A DNA stretch of 64,000 bases from Filimonas effusa (GTDB lineage: Bacteria > Bacteroidota > Bacteroidia > Chitinophagales > Chitinophagaceae), in contig NZ_SDHZ01000002.1 in NCBI RefSeq assembly GCF_004118675.1, positions 620,001-684,000 on the forward strand, in the 5' to 3' direction. The translations under genes were made by a program, and so were the position numbers. Shown piece by piece: positions 26,007-33,656 of this stretch. Position 1 is the stretch's first letter, and each line of letters begins with the position of its first letter. Under the pieces are notes generated by a model. The model saw only the letters and a list, made by a program, of their open reading frames with translations, was not told the DNA's origin and did no database searches.

Positions 26007-27425
26007 ATGGCAAAACAAGCGTTTGATAAGTTCATCAATAAGGCCAGTGCGGCCAAGAAAAAAGAGGCACACCGCCAGGAAAAGAAAGCCTTAAAAGCCG
26101 AAATGCGGGCTGATTATGAAGCCAGGAAAAAAGAAGCCGGCAAAACCAACGAAAAAAAGTATGGAGAAGTAACAGCAGCCGGCAAAAGAGGCAGGACTGA
26201 CAAAGCTGCTACGCCGGAATCCGGATTTAAAGGCAGAAGTGGTAAATCCGATGCTTCTGAAGGCAAATTCAAATCCAGGGGTAAAGCAGAAACGCCCGAA
26301 ATCGGCTTTAAAACAAGGAAGCCCGATGCTGCCGGTTTTGAAGCAGGACGTAAGGCAGGCGGCTCATTTGAAGCTGAGAAAAAAGCCAGGCAGGCATCAT
26401 TCGAAGCCGGCAAAGGCAAACGTACAGAAGGCAACTTCTCTGAAGACAAAAAAGGCCGTGGAATTGGCATAAAGCCCCAGGGCGGCGCGGCAACAAGAGC
26501 CACAAGACCAATAAAAGCCACCACACGCACCGCATACGGTAAAACTGACGACGAAAAAGCCGATGCACTGCAAGCTTCTTTACAAGCAACACCACGTTCC
26601 AGGTCTTACGCAACTACAGCTACCAATAAAACAACTGCCGCCAAAACTGTTACCGCTAAGGATAGCGAAGGCAACGACATGATGCCACTGAACAAGTTCA
26701 TCGCTCATGCAGGCATCTGCGGCAGAAGGGAAGCAGCAGACCTCGTAAAAGAGGGACAAGTAGTAGTTAACGGCGACAAGATCTTCGAACCCGGCTTTAA
26801 AGTAAGCGCGGCCGATAAAATAAAAGTAAAAGGTAAACCCGTGTTCCTTCAAAAGAACCTGGTATATATACTGCTCAACAAACCCAAAGATTATATCACC
26901 ACCGCCAAAGATCCTGAGGGACGTAAAACGGTACTGGAGCTTATTAAAGGAGCCACCCAGGAGCGTGTTTACCCTGTAGGCCGCCTCGACCGTAACACAA
27001 CAGGCGTACTATTACTCACCAATGATGGCGAACTGGCGCAAAAGCTTACCCACCCTTCATACGAGATCAAGAAGATCTATGAAGTAAAGCTGGATAAACC
27101 TTTACAGAAAAAAGATTACGAAGCTATCGTCAACGGTATAACACTCGAAGACGGCTTTGTACAAGCCGATGCAGTGGGTTATGCTGATCCCAAAGACAAG
27201 TCAGTTATAGGCATACAAATTCACAGTGGCCGTAACCGCATTGTACGCCGTATTTTTGAACACCTGGGTTATGATGTCAGAAACCTCGACCGGGTAATGT
27301 TCGCCAACCTCACCAAAAAGAATGTAGATCGCAGCAAATGGCGTTTACTCAACGAAAAAGAAGTACGTCTGCTGAAATACATGAACCAGTCTTTTGTAAG
27401 AAAAAGAGAGAAAAAGGATGCCTGA
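26007..27425 (+). CDS. Pseudouridine synthase of the RluB/RsuA family with a long basic N-terminal extension
   Basis: The 472-residue protein has a C-terminal S4 domain (PLNKFIAHAGICGRREAADLVKEGQVVVNG, from about residue 225) and an RsuA/RluB catalytic domain with the active aspartate in GRLDRNTTGVLLL. Family members are usually about 230-300 residues. The first 215 or so residues are low-complexity, rich in K, A, G, E, R and F, with recurring GF(K/E)(A/G)(R/G)-like motifs. Such tails probably bind RNA or ribosome precursors. It overlaps the following RluA-family gene by 8 nt. Confidence 0.9.
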   Translation: MAKQAFDKFINKASAAKKKEAHRQEKKALKAEMRADYEARKKEAGKTNEKKYGEVTAAGKRGRTDKAATPESGFKGRSGKSDASEGKFKSRGKAETPEIGFKTRKPDAAGFEAGRKAGGSFEAEKKARQASFEAGKGKRTEGNFSEDKKGRGIGIKPQGGAATRATRPIKATTRTAYGKTDDEKADALQASLQATPRSRSYATTATNKTTAAKTVTAKDSEGNDMMPLNKFIAHAGICGRREAADLVKEGQVVVNGDKIFEPGFKVSAADKIKVKGKPVFLQKNLVYILLNKPKDYITTAKDPEGRKTVLELIKGATQERVYPVGRLDRNTTGVLLLTNDGELAQKLTHPSYEIKKIYEVKLDKPLQKKDYEAIVNGITLEDGFVQADAVGYADPKDKSVIGIQIHSGRNRIVRRIFEHLGYDVRNLDRVMFANLTKKNVDRSKWRLLNEKEVRLLKYMNQSFVRKREKKDA

Positions 27426-28158
27426 TCAATATTTACCTCACCCGTTGAAGCCGGAAATCATATTCGAGAACGATGCTTTCGTTGCCATCAATAAACCTTC
27501 AGGCCTCCTAAGTGTGCCCGACAGGAAACAGTCGGAAGTATCGCTGAAAGATCTGCTGCTGAAGAAATACGGCAGCATCTTTACAGTTCACCGCCTGGAT
27601 AAAGACACCTCTGGTGTTATTGTATTCGCGAAGGACGAAGCTGCCCACAAGCAGCTCTCTGCTCTATTCGAAGGCCGCGATGTAGAGAAGTATTACCAGG
27701 GCCTGGTATATGGTATTCCAGCCCATGAAGAAGGCAGTGTTAACGCCCCTATTGCAGAACATCCCGCCAACAATGGTAAGATGATCACGCACAGCAAAGG
27801 CAAGGCCTCCTTAACTGATTATAAGATACTCGAAAAGTTCCGCCTGTATTCCTGGCTGGAGTTTCGCATTCATACAGGCCGTACGCACCAGATACGGGTA
27901 CATATGCAGCACCAGGGAAATTCTATTGTATGCGATGAACTTTACAGCGATGGCACTCCCTTGCTGTTGTCATCTATTAAGAAAAAGTTCAACCTCTCCA
28001 AAAAAGAAGATGAAGAAAGGCCATTATTGAACAGGCTGGCACTTCATTCGCATCTGCTCAAATTTGAGTTTGATGGAGAAGCCATTACATTGGAAGCACC
28101 GTTGCCAAAAGACTTACGGGCAGCTTTGCAGCAATTAGAGAAGCACAATAAGGGATAG
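27418..28158 (+). CDS. RluA-family pseudouridine synthase
   Basis: The 246-residue enzyme isomerises uridine in rRNA or tRNA. It has the RluA signature HRLDKDTSGVIVFAK (catalytic D about residue 61), the FRIHTGRTHQIRVH motif and no S4 domain, so it resembles RluA/TruC-type proteins. It starts inside the end of the preceding gene, overlapping by 8 nt, which implies coupled translation of two synthases of different subfamilies. No terminator is apparent in the 230 nt downstream. Confidence 0.9.
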   Translation: MPDQYLPHPLKPEIIFENDAFVAINKPSGLLSVPDRKQSEVSLKDLLLKKYGSIFTVHRLDKDTSGVIVFAKDEAAHKQLSALFEGRDVEKYYQGLVYGIPAHEEGSVNAPIAEHPANNGKMITHSKGKASLTDYKILEKFRLYSWLEFRIHTGRTHQIRVHMQHQGNSIVCDELYSDGTPLLLSSIKKKFNLSKKEDEERPLLNRLALHSHLLKFEFDGEAITLEAPLPKDLRAALQQLEKHNKG

Positions 28159-28387
28159 AATTCAGAGTGATTATTAAAGGGGCCTGCTTATCTATTTGAT
28201 ATAGTTAAAACGCCCCATGGAGTCGGTATTTTAGATTCATTAGACGCTAAGAATTTTACCCAATTTTGTTTGAACTTGTCATCTCATATTCCAAAATAAT
28301 AACTACATACTGGCCTGTAAGTTTTAGGTCTAGCTCAAGCATCTTATTGGAGCAAAACACTCATTAAATTCAATTTTTATCAAAACT
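28159..28387. other. AT-rich non-coding gap upstream of the HipB-like gene
   Basis: This stretch is visibly more AT-rich than its surroundings, like the adjoining hipB region. I see no gene, tRNA, terminator with a T-run, or clear promoter. A GGGGC/GCCCC pair near 28180-28213 could form a weak hairpin. Confidence 0.4.
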
Positions 28388-28451
28388 CCGATAATGTAAA
28401 ATATATTTTACAATAATAGCCACATTTGTAAAATATATTTTACATTATCGG
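28388..28451. promoter_or_regulatory. Highly symmetric double operator upstream of the HipB-like gene
   Basis: Perfect 25-bp inverted repeats (28388-28412 and 28427-28451) flank a 14-bp spacer. Each arm contains the 18-bp palindrome TGTAAAATATATTTTACA (28395-28412 and 28427-28444), centres 32 bp apart, about three helical turns. The right copy includes TATATTTT, a near -7 box, 11 nt before the ATG at 28453. A repressor bound there would block transcription, so autoregulation by the gene product is the simplest reading. Confidence 0.8.
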
Positions 28452-28452
28452 A

Positions 28453-28773
28453 ATGACTATTTTTCCTACTGTACAGCGGATTTTAAATGAACTTGGAGAG
28501 AATATCAAGCTTGCCCGACTACGTCGTAAGCTTAGCGCTCACCAAGTTGCTCAACGGGCTAATATAAGCCGGCCAACGTTATTGGCGATTGAAAAGGGTT
28601 CGCCAGGCGTTGCCATAAGCGCATACGCTCAGGTACTTTTTGTACTCGGATTAGAGAAAGACCTGTTGAAAGTTGCCGAAGACGACAAGTTGGGTAGAAA
28701 ACTTCAGGACGCCGGATTAACTGTAAAGGAAAGGGCGCCTAAAAAGTCAAATAATAGTAATGTCAAAGATTAA
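28453..28773 (+). CDS. HipB-like XRE-family repressor/antitoxin, orphan
   Basis: The 106-residue protein has a Cro/C1 helix-turn-helix at about residues 15-70 (GENIKLARLRRKLSAHQVAQRANISRPTLLAIEKG), a short C-terminal helix and a basic, disordered tail. The pattern is that of HipB antitoxins. It sits directly under a double palindromic operator. A hipA-like frame overlaps its end by 14 nt as in true hipBA operons, but stops after 25 codons. It therefore appears to be an antitoxin/autorepressor without its kinase toxin. Confidence 0.8.
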   Translation: MTIFPTVQRILNELGENIKLARLRRKLSAHQVAQRANISRPTLLAIEKGSPGVAISAYAQVLFVLGLEKDLLKVAEDDKLGRKLQDAGLTVKERAPKKSNNSNVKD

Positions 28774-28837
28774 GCAAGAAAAGAAGGATATACTGGTGTA
28801 TGCACACTGGCAGGGCCAGCCGGAACCATTACGATAG
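28760..28837 (+). pseudogene. hipA remnant (25 codons)
   Basis: An ATG overlapping the end of the hipB-like gene by 14 nt opens a frame whose segment DILVYAHWQGQPEPLR resembles the start of HipA kinases (VYAHW...PEP). It ends at TAG 28835-28837. HipA proteins are normally around 400 residues, and the next gene starts within 160 bp on the other strand, so the rest has been deleted. It is too short to be a HipS-type subunit. Confidence 0.65.
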
Positions 28838-28919
28838 CTTAAAGGAAGCAGTGAAGCAGGATTAAATGAACCCAAAGCCATAGAAAAGCTGTAAAAGAAA
28901 AGACCGAAATTTCGTCAAA

Positions 28920-28946
28920 AAAAGAAGTCCCGCTAGACAACGGGAC
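28920..28946 (-). terminator. Intrinsic terminator after the peroxiredoxin gene
   Basis: On the minus strand GTCCCG/CGGGAC (28941-28946 with 28927-28932) with an 8-nt loop is followed by TTCTTTTTTT, about 50 nt after the peroxiredoxin stop. Confidence 0.7.
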
Positions 28947-28995
28947 CGGAACGAGTACAAAGAAATAAACCATTATGCTCTTATAGAGATCTTTG

Positions 28996-29631
28996 CTATT
29001 TGTTAGGCTGCGGCGTATAACGCAGGTAAGGCTTTACCACCTTTACTCCTTTAGGGAACTTCTTGATAGCATCTTCTGTACTTACAGCAGGTACCACAAT
29101 TACATCTTCCCCTTCTTTCCAATCGGCAGGAGTAGCTACGCTATAGTCGGCCGTTAATTGCAATGATTCTATCACACGTAACACCTCTACAAAATTCCTT
29201 CCTGTAGAAGCAGGATAAGTGAGTGTGAGCTTGATCTTTTTATCTGGACCAATAACAAACAGCGAACGCACAGTGGCAGTTGCTGAAGCATTGGGATGAA
29301 TCATATCGTACAATGTAGCGACTTCTCTGTTTTCATCAGCAATGATAGGAAATCCTACGTTTACATTTTGCGTTTCGTTGATATCTTTTACCCAGCCATG
29401 ATGCTGGTCGACCGGATCAACACTTAAAGCCAGGACTTTTACATTCCTTTTGGCAAATTCATCCTGTAAAGCAGCTGTCCTGCCCAGTTCTGTAGTGCAA
29501 ACAGGCGTATAATCGGCAGGGTGAGAAAACAATATGCCCCAGCTGTTACCCAGGTATTCATAAAAGTCTATCTCGCCTATGGTCGTTTTTGCCTTGAAAT
29601 TGGGCGCGTTATCGCCTAAACGTAAACTCAT
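28996..29631 (-). CDS. Peroxiredoxin, Prx6 (1-Cys) type
   Basis: The 211-residue enzyme reduces hydrogen peroxide and organic peroxides through the peroxidatic cysteine C45 in PADYTPVCTTELG. The long C-terminal domain with YPASTGRNFVEVLRVIESLQ, TPADWKEGEDVIV and VVKPYLRYT is typical of the Prx6 subfamily. The start at 29631 gives the canonical SLRLGD-APNF opening; ATG 29640 is an alternative. A TATCTTCG near-match to the -7 box lies 11 nt before the 29640 ATG. Confidence 0.93.
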   Translation of the reverse strand: MSLRLGDNAPNFKAKTTIGEIDFYEYLGNSWGILFSHPADYTPVCTTELGRTAALQDEFAKRNVKVLALSVDPVDQHHGWVKDINETQNVNVGFPIIADENREVATLYDMIHPNASATATVRSLFVIGPDKKIKLTLTYPASTGRNFVEVLRVIESLQLTADYSVATPADWKEGEDVIVVPAVSTEDAIKKFPKGVKVVKPYLRYTPQPNK

Positions 29632-29700
29632 ACGGTACATATTTATGGGCACGAAGATATTAATTCCCTACCAACTAAGTAGATTATTTGAAAAAAAATT

Positions 29701-30849
29701 TCACCCTTTCTTTTTCATCCCGCCCGCCTTATTTAACGCATTTGTCCCAAACTTGTTCTTCACATCATCTATCGCCTTATACAACCCTGCCTTGCGCGCC
29801 GTATCGTCAAACAAATTCGTCTGCATCGCATTCGTTGTAAGATCCGTCAGCCGCACCCCCAGCAGCCGCACCTGCATACCAGGTTTATATAATTTGTGAA
29901 ACAAGTCTATCGCCATGGGTATCAGCTCATCATCACGAAAAGTATAGGGAATGGTCACCTGCTTCGACGTAGTGGTAAAATCGGGATAACGGATCTTCAC
30001 CGCAATACATCCGGCCACCTTTTCATCATGCCGCAACTCAAAAGCAACACGCTCCGTCATCCTCACCAGCTGCGATAGTAAAAAATCAGTATCGGCTGTA
30101 TTTTCATGAAAGGTGCTTTCCGTAGAAACCGACTTCGCCTCATGGAAGGAAGTCACTACGCCATGATGGATCCCCTGTGCCTTCTCATGCAGCTCCAGAC
30201 CATACTTACCCAGCTTTTTCTCCAATTGAACCGCACTATACTTAAGTATATCTCCGATAGTTTTAATGCTTAACGATTGCAGCACATCAAACGTCCGCTT
30301 GCCAACACCGGGGATCTTATTCACCGCAAGCGGCGCCAGGAACAATTGCTCCATCCCCGGCTGAACAAATAAATATCCATTAGGCTTCGCTTCATCGGTC
30401 GCTATTTTCGCCACCATCTTATTGGTAGCCAGCCCAAACGAAATAGGCAGCTTCGTTTTATCGATGATCTCCTGCCGCAACGCTATCGTCCACTGGTAAG
30501 GATCGAAATATTTATCCATCCCATCCAGCTCGATATAAAACTCATCGATCGAAGCCTTTTCAAAAAGAGGCGCCTTCCCCGCAATAATTTCTGTTACCAT
30601 TCGCGAATACCGGCTGTACTCTCCCCTGCTCCCTTTTAAAACTATGGCATGCGGACAAAGCTGCAAAGCCTTCTTCATAGGCATCGCACTATGCACGCCG
30701 TATTTACGCGCCGCATAACTGCAGGCAGCCACCACCCCCCTGTCGCTGGAACCACCCACCAACACTGCCTTCCCTTGTAAAGAAGGATCATTCAACACTT
30801 CCACGCTCACAAAAAATGAGTCGAGGTCAAAATGGGCTATATATCGCAT
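29701..30849 (-). CDS. dinB: DNA polymerase IV (Y-family translesion polymerase)
   Basis: The 382-residue enzyme copies damaged DNA with low fidelity. It shows the N-terminal metal-binding HFDLDSFFVSVE, the AACSYAARKYGVHSAMP fingers segment, the catalytic ASIDEFYIEL (palm), the helix-hairpin-helix INKIPGVGKRT and a little-finger domain. The C-terminus is basic (KAGGMKKKG) and lacks an obvious beta-clamp peptide, although QTNLF at about residues 354-358 fits one. The region upstream holds no obvious LexA-like site. Confidence 0.94.
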   Translation of the reverse strand: MRYIAHFDLDSFFVSVEVLNDPSLQGKAVLVGGSSDRGVVAACSYAARKYGVHSAMPMKKALQLCPHAIVLKGSRGEYSRYSRMVTEIIAGKAPLFEKASIDEFYIELDGMDKYFDPYQWTIALRQEIIDKTKLPISFGLATNKMVAKIATDEAKPNGYLFVQPGMEQLFLAPLAVNKIPGVGKRTFDVLQSLSIKTIGDILKYSAVQLEKKLGKYGLELHEKAQGIHHGVVTSFHEAKSVSTESTFHENTADTDFLLSQLVRMTERVAFELRHDEKVAGCIAVKIRYPDFTTTSKQVTIPYTFRDDELIPMAIDLFHKLYKPGMQVRLLGVRLTDLTTNAMQTNLFDDTARKAGLYKAIDDVKNKFGTNALNKAGGMKKKG

Positions 30850-30878
30850 AAGGAAAGATGAAAATACACAAAGTAGAA

Positions 30879-32861
30879 TTATGTTGCAGCTATGCCGCTG
30901 GTGTCTACAGGAAGCGATACAAAGAAGATACTTCCCTTCCCTTCCGTACTTTCAAGCCATATACGTCCATTATGGGCTTCTACTATCCTCCGGGATATAT
31001 ACAAGCCCATCCCAAACGGCTGCTCACCCGAAGTTCCCGTACGCTGCGCCTGTGTCAATTGGTCGAAGATCCGCTCCTGCATATCCAATGGCACCCCAAT
31101 CCCATCATCCTCTATCTGGATAACGACCGCACTATCTTTTATATCCCAGTTTACGCGGATAAGCCCTTTTTCATTACTGAACTTAATAGCATTTACCAGC
31201 AGGTTATTGATCACCCGCCAGATCTCTTCGTAGTTCACATAAACCGCGCATGCAGGACCAGCATCTACAACCAGGCGCTGTTGCTTTTTATTGGCCCGGT
31301 ACTTCAGCAGGTCAACACTTTGCCTTAACAACAGCGGCAAATCAGTTCTTTCTCTCCTCACATTGTTTTCAACCTGCGATTTAGACTGTAACAGGTCCCT
31401 GATAATGGTGTTCATATTAGTACTGGCGCCTCTTATAAGCTGCAGCATTTCCAGGTCTTCCGCAGGTTTACCCTCCTGAACGGTCATCAGCTCCGTCAGC
31501 ATATAGATAACGCTTAGTGGATTTTTAAGATCATGCGCTACCACCCTCAGCAATTGTGCATACTCATGATTACTTTTTTCAACGGCCTCCAGCACCATTT
31601 CCAGCTGCTTTCCGTGCCGTTGCGATTCTTCCGCATGCAGCCTCGCTGCTTTCCGGCTTTTGATGGTAAAGTACAACACAGCTGAGGTGATGAGAAGAGA
31701 AAGCAGAACGATAAAAAGCCATGCTTTACTAAGTTCTGTCTTCCGTTGCATCGCCTGTACCTCATAACGCTGATGCAACGCATCCAGCCCCTGTTGTAAA
31801 TTAGCATGCATGAGTCCAATATTGGCGCTATCCAGCGCATTCTTCCCCTGTATATACTTCAGCAGATCCTCGTGCGCCTGCCTGTAATTGCCTTTTTTGT
31901 TTTCCCGCTCAGCCTTCATCTTCAATATTCGCAGCTGCCCGGGCGCCGGCAGAGGAATGGCAGAACTGTCTATAAATGAAAGCAGGCTGTCGGCCGCAGC
32001 AAACCGGTTGCCCGCAATATAAAGCGCTGCCAGTTTTACTCTCGTGATCAGCGCATCCTGCTCTGCGTAGTCTTTCTGGCCATTGATAGATATATTACGG
32101 ATAAACGCCTGCTCTGCTTTTAAAGTATCACCTTTCATCAGCCAGGCAGTGCCCTGGTTGCCATATACTACCGCTTTCGCCACTTCTATAAAATGCCTGC
32201 GGTCAGGAAAAGCCGGCCCTTCCTTATTTAAAAAATCCAACGCTTTATTATAAAAATAAAGCGCACTATCTGGTTGATGCAGGGCGCTATAACAAAGACC
32301 AAGATTGTCAAGCGTCCCCTGGATAGTGTAAAATCTGAAAAAACCGCTGCCACAACTTTCCAGAAATTTAAGTGAAGCAAGATGACTGCTGATAGCCTCA
32401 AAATACCGCCCCTGGGAATAACTGATATTGGCAAGACGCCCGCTAATGGTCGACTTCAATTGCGCATACACACAGGAATCGGCTTCAGAAAGTAAACTCT
32501 TCCTCGCCATAAACAGGTAAAGACAAGCTTCTTCAAAACGCTTTTCAAATAAAAAAAGATCCGCCTTCCTTACAAACGAACGTGCATATAACAGATTATA
32601 TTCCCGGGAGTTACTAAAAGGGGCCATCAGCCTGATAAGACTATCTGCATAAAAATAAGCGGAATCGTACTGGTTGCGGGGAGCGTCGGCAAAATACCCT
32701 ATTTTAATATCCAGCGTATCGAACTGCCGGGTAATATTAACAGACACTCTTTCATGTTCATTCTGCTTTTTATGCGAACACGATATTAACAACCACAAAC
32801 CCAACAGACAGGCCATCACCCCTACCATCATCTTTTCCTGTCTGTTCCAGGAAGTTTTCAT
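30879..32861 (-). CDS. TPR-sensor hybrid: membrane histidine kinase
   Basis: The 660-residue protein starts with a hydrophobic segment ending LISC (C28), so it may be lipid-anchored as well as membrane-spanning. Periplasmic TPR repeats fill about residues 60-360, one transmembrane helix lies at 380-400, a short coiled coil follows, and then a HisKA domain with phosphoacceptor H443 (VAHDLKNPL) and an HATPase_c domain (NNLLVNAIKFS, DDGIGVP, GMGLYI). No receiver domain or response regulator gene is adjacent, so it is an orphan kinase. A -7 box lies 25 nt upstream. Confidence 0.92.
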   Translation of the reverse strand: MKTSWNRQEKMMVGVMACLLGLWLLISCSHKKQNEHERVSVNITRQFDTLDIKIGYFADAPRNQYDSAYFYADSLIRLMAPFSNSREYNLLYARSFVRKADLFLFEKRFEEACLYLFMARKSLLSEADSCVYAQLKSTISGRLANISYSQGRYFEAISSHLASLKFLESCGSGFFRFYTIQGTLDNLGLCYSALHQPDSALYFYNKALDFLNKEGPAFPDRRHFIEVAKAVVYGNQGTAWLMKGDTLKAEQAFIRNISINGQKDYAEQDALITRVKLAALYIAGNRFAAADSLLSFIDSSAIPLPAPGQLRILKMKAERENKKGNYRQAHEDLLKYIQGKNALDSANIGLMHANLQQGLDALHQRYEVQAMQRKTELSKAWLFIVLLSLLITSAVLYFTIKSRKAARLHAEESQRHGKQLEMVLEAVEKSNHEYAQLLRVVAHDLKNPLSVIYMLTELMTVQEGKPAEDLEMLQLIRGASTNMNTIIRDLLQSKSQVENNVRRERTDLPLLLRQSVDLLKYRANKKQQRLVVDAGPACAVYVNYEEIWRVINNLLVNAIKFSNEKGLIRVNWDIKDSAVVIQIEDDGIGVPLDMQERIFDQLTQAQRTGTSGEQPFGMGLYISRRIVEAHNGRIWLESTEGKGSIFFVSLPVDTSGIAAT

Positions 32862-32886
32862 AATGCTAAATTGGATTATTTAGGCG

Positions 32887-32894
32887 CAAAAATA
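32887..32894 (-). promoter_or_regulatory. Predicted -7 box for the histidine kinase gene
   Basis: TATTTTTG on the minus strand matches TAnnTTTG and ends 25 nt before the ATG at 32861. Confidence 0.45.
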
Positions 32895-32962
32895 AGCAAT
32901 CGGAGGTTCCGCAGGGCGCATCCATATTGGCCACCGCGCTCCCCACCCCGGCTACCTGCCTG

Positions 32963-33604
32963 TCAGAAATTAAAACCAGCCCCGTTTATACTTCTGAATG
33001 CAAAACCCTGCGCGGCAAAATGCTCCAAGGTGCCCGGCAAAGCATATTTCATTCTCTCCCAGGCCTTTGTACTGTCATGAAAAACAATGATACTACCGGG
33101 TGTGGCAGAAAGTATAACGTTTTTCAGACATTGCTCAGGCGAAATTTTAACATCGAAATCACCACTGAGCACGCTCCACATGATCACCTGGTAAGGAGGT
33201 TGCTGCACCTGTTGCAGGAAGTTGGCCTGAAAACGGCCTATACGGCCGTAAGGAGGGCGGAAAAGACGGCTGTCGATATAACTGGCCGCCTGGTTAATAT
33301 TGTCCATGTATTCCCTGTCCCTGGTCTTCCAGCCGTTCAGGTGATTATGGGTATGGTTGCCAACGTTATGCCCTTCTTCTATGATCCGGCGATAAATAGA
33401 GGGATGCTGTTGTACATTTTTGCCTATACAGAAAAATGTTCCTTTGGCATTATAGCTCCGGAGACAGTCGAGTATAAAGGGAGTGGCTGTTTCATGCGGA
33501 CCATCGTCGAAAGTGAGGTAAAGCACTTTCTCATCACCCGGCAACTGCCAGGTAAGGGTGGGGTAGAGTTTGCGAAGCCACCAAGGCGTTTTAACGAGGT
33601 ACAT
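32963..33604 (-). CDS. Polysaccharide deacetylase (NodB/CE4 family)
   Basis: The 213-residue enzyme removes N- or O-acetyl groups from a polymer such as peptidoglycan or chitin. The CE4 motifs are visible: TFDDGPHETAT (motif 1, catalytic base and metal aspartates), NHTHNH (motif 2, metal histidines), RPPYG (motif 3), and a late IIVFHDS (motif 5). No signal peptide is obvious, though the N-terminus is hydrophobic with tryptophans. ATG 33604 is preferred over ATG 33619 because a -7 box sits 4 nt upstream of it. Confidence 0.9.
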   Translation of the reverse strand: MYLVKTPWWLRKLYPTLTWQLPGDEKVLYLTFDDGPHETATPFILDCLRSYNAKGTFFCIGKNVQQHPSIYRRIIEEGHNVGNHTHNHLNGWKTRDREYMDNINQAASYIDSRLFRPPYGRIGRFQANFLQQVQQPPYQVIMWSVLSGDFDVKISPEQCLKNVILSATPGSIIVFHDSTKAWERMKYALPGTLEHFAAQGFAFRSINGAGFNF

Positions 33605-33608
33605 GCAA

Positions 33609-33616
33609 CAAATATA
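33609..33616 (-). promoter_or_regulatory. -7 box almost abutting the deacetylase start
   Basis: TATATTTG on the minus strand lies 4 nt before the ATG at 33604, implying a leaderless message. It is back to back with the gltX box. Confidence 0.55.
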
Positions 33617-33642
33617 CATCTGTCATTCTACCATCTGTCATC

Positions 33643-33650
33643 TATCTTTG
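33643..33650 (+). promoter_or_regulatory. -7 box almost abutting the gltX start
   Basis: TATCTTTG lies 6 nt before the gltX ATG at 33657, the same spacing as at 9395 and 49833. Confidence 0.6.
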
Positions 33651-33656
33651 CGGCCT

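Noticed and set aside
28760-28837. HipS-like short subunit of a three-gene HipBST system
   Set aside because: HipS proteins are about 100 residues and are followed by hipT; here there are 25 codons and no kinase gene.
28838-28918. Possible further hipA fragment after the TAG
   Set aside because: The in-frame reading (LKGSSEAGLNEPKAIEKL then stop) does not clearly match any part of HipA by eye.
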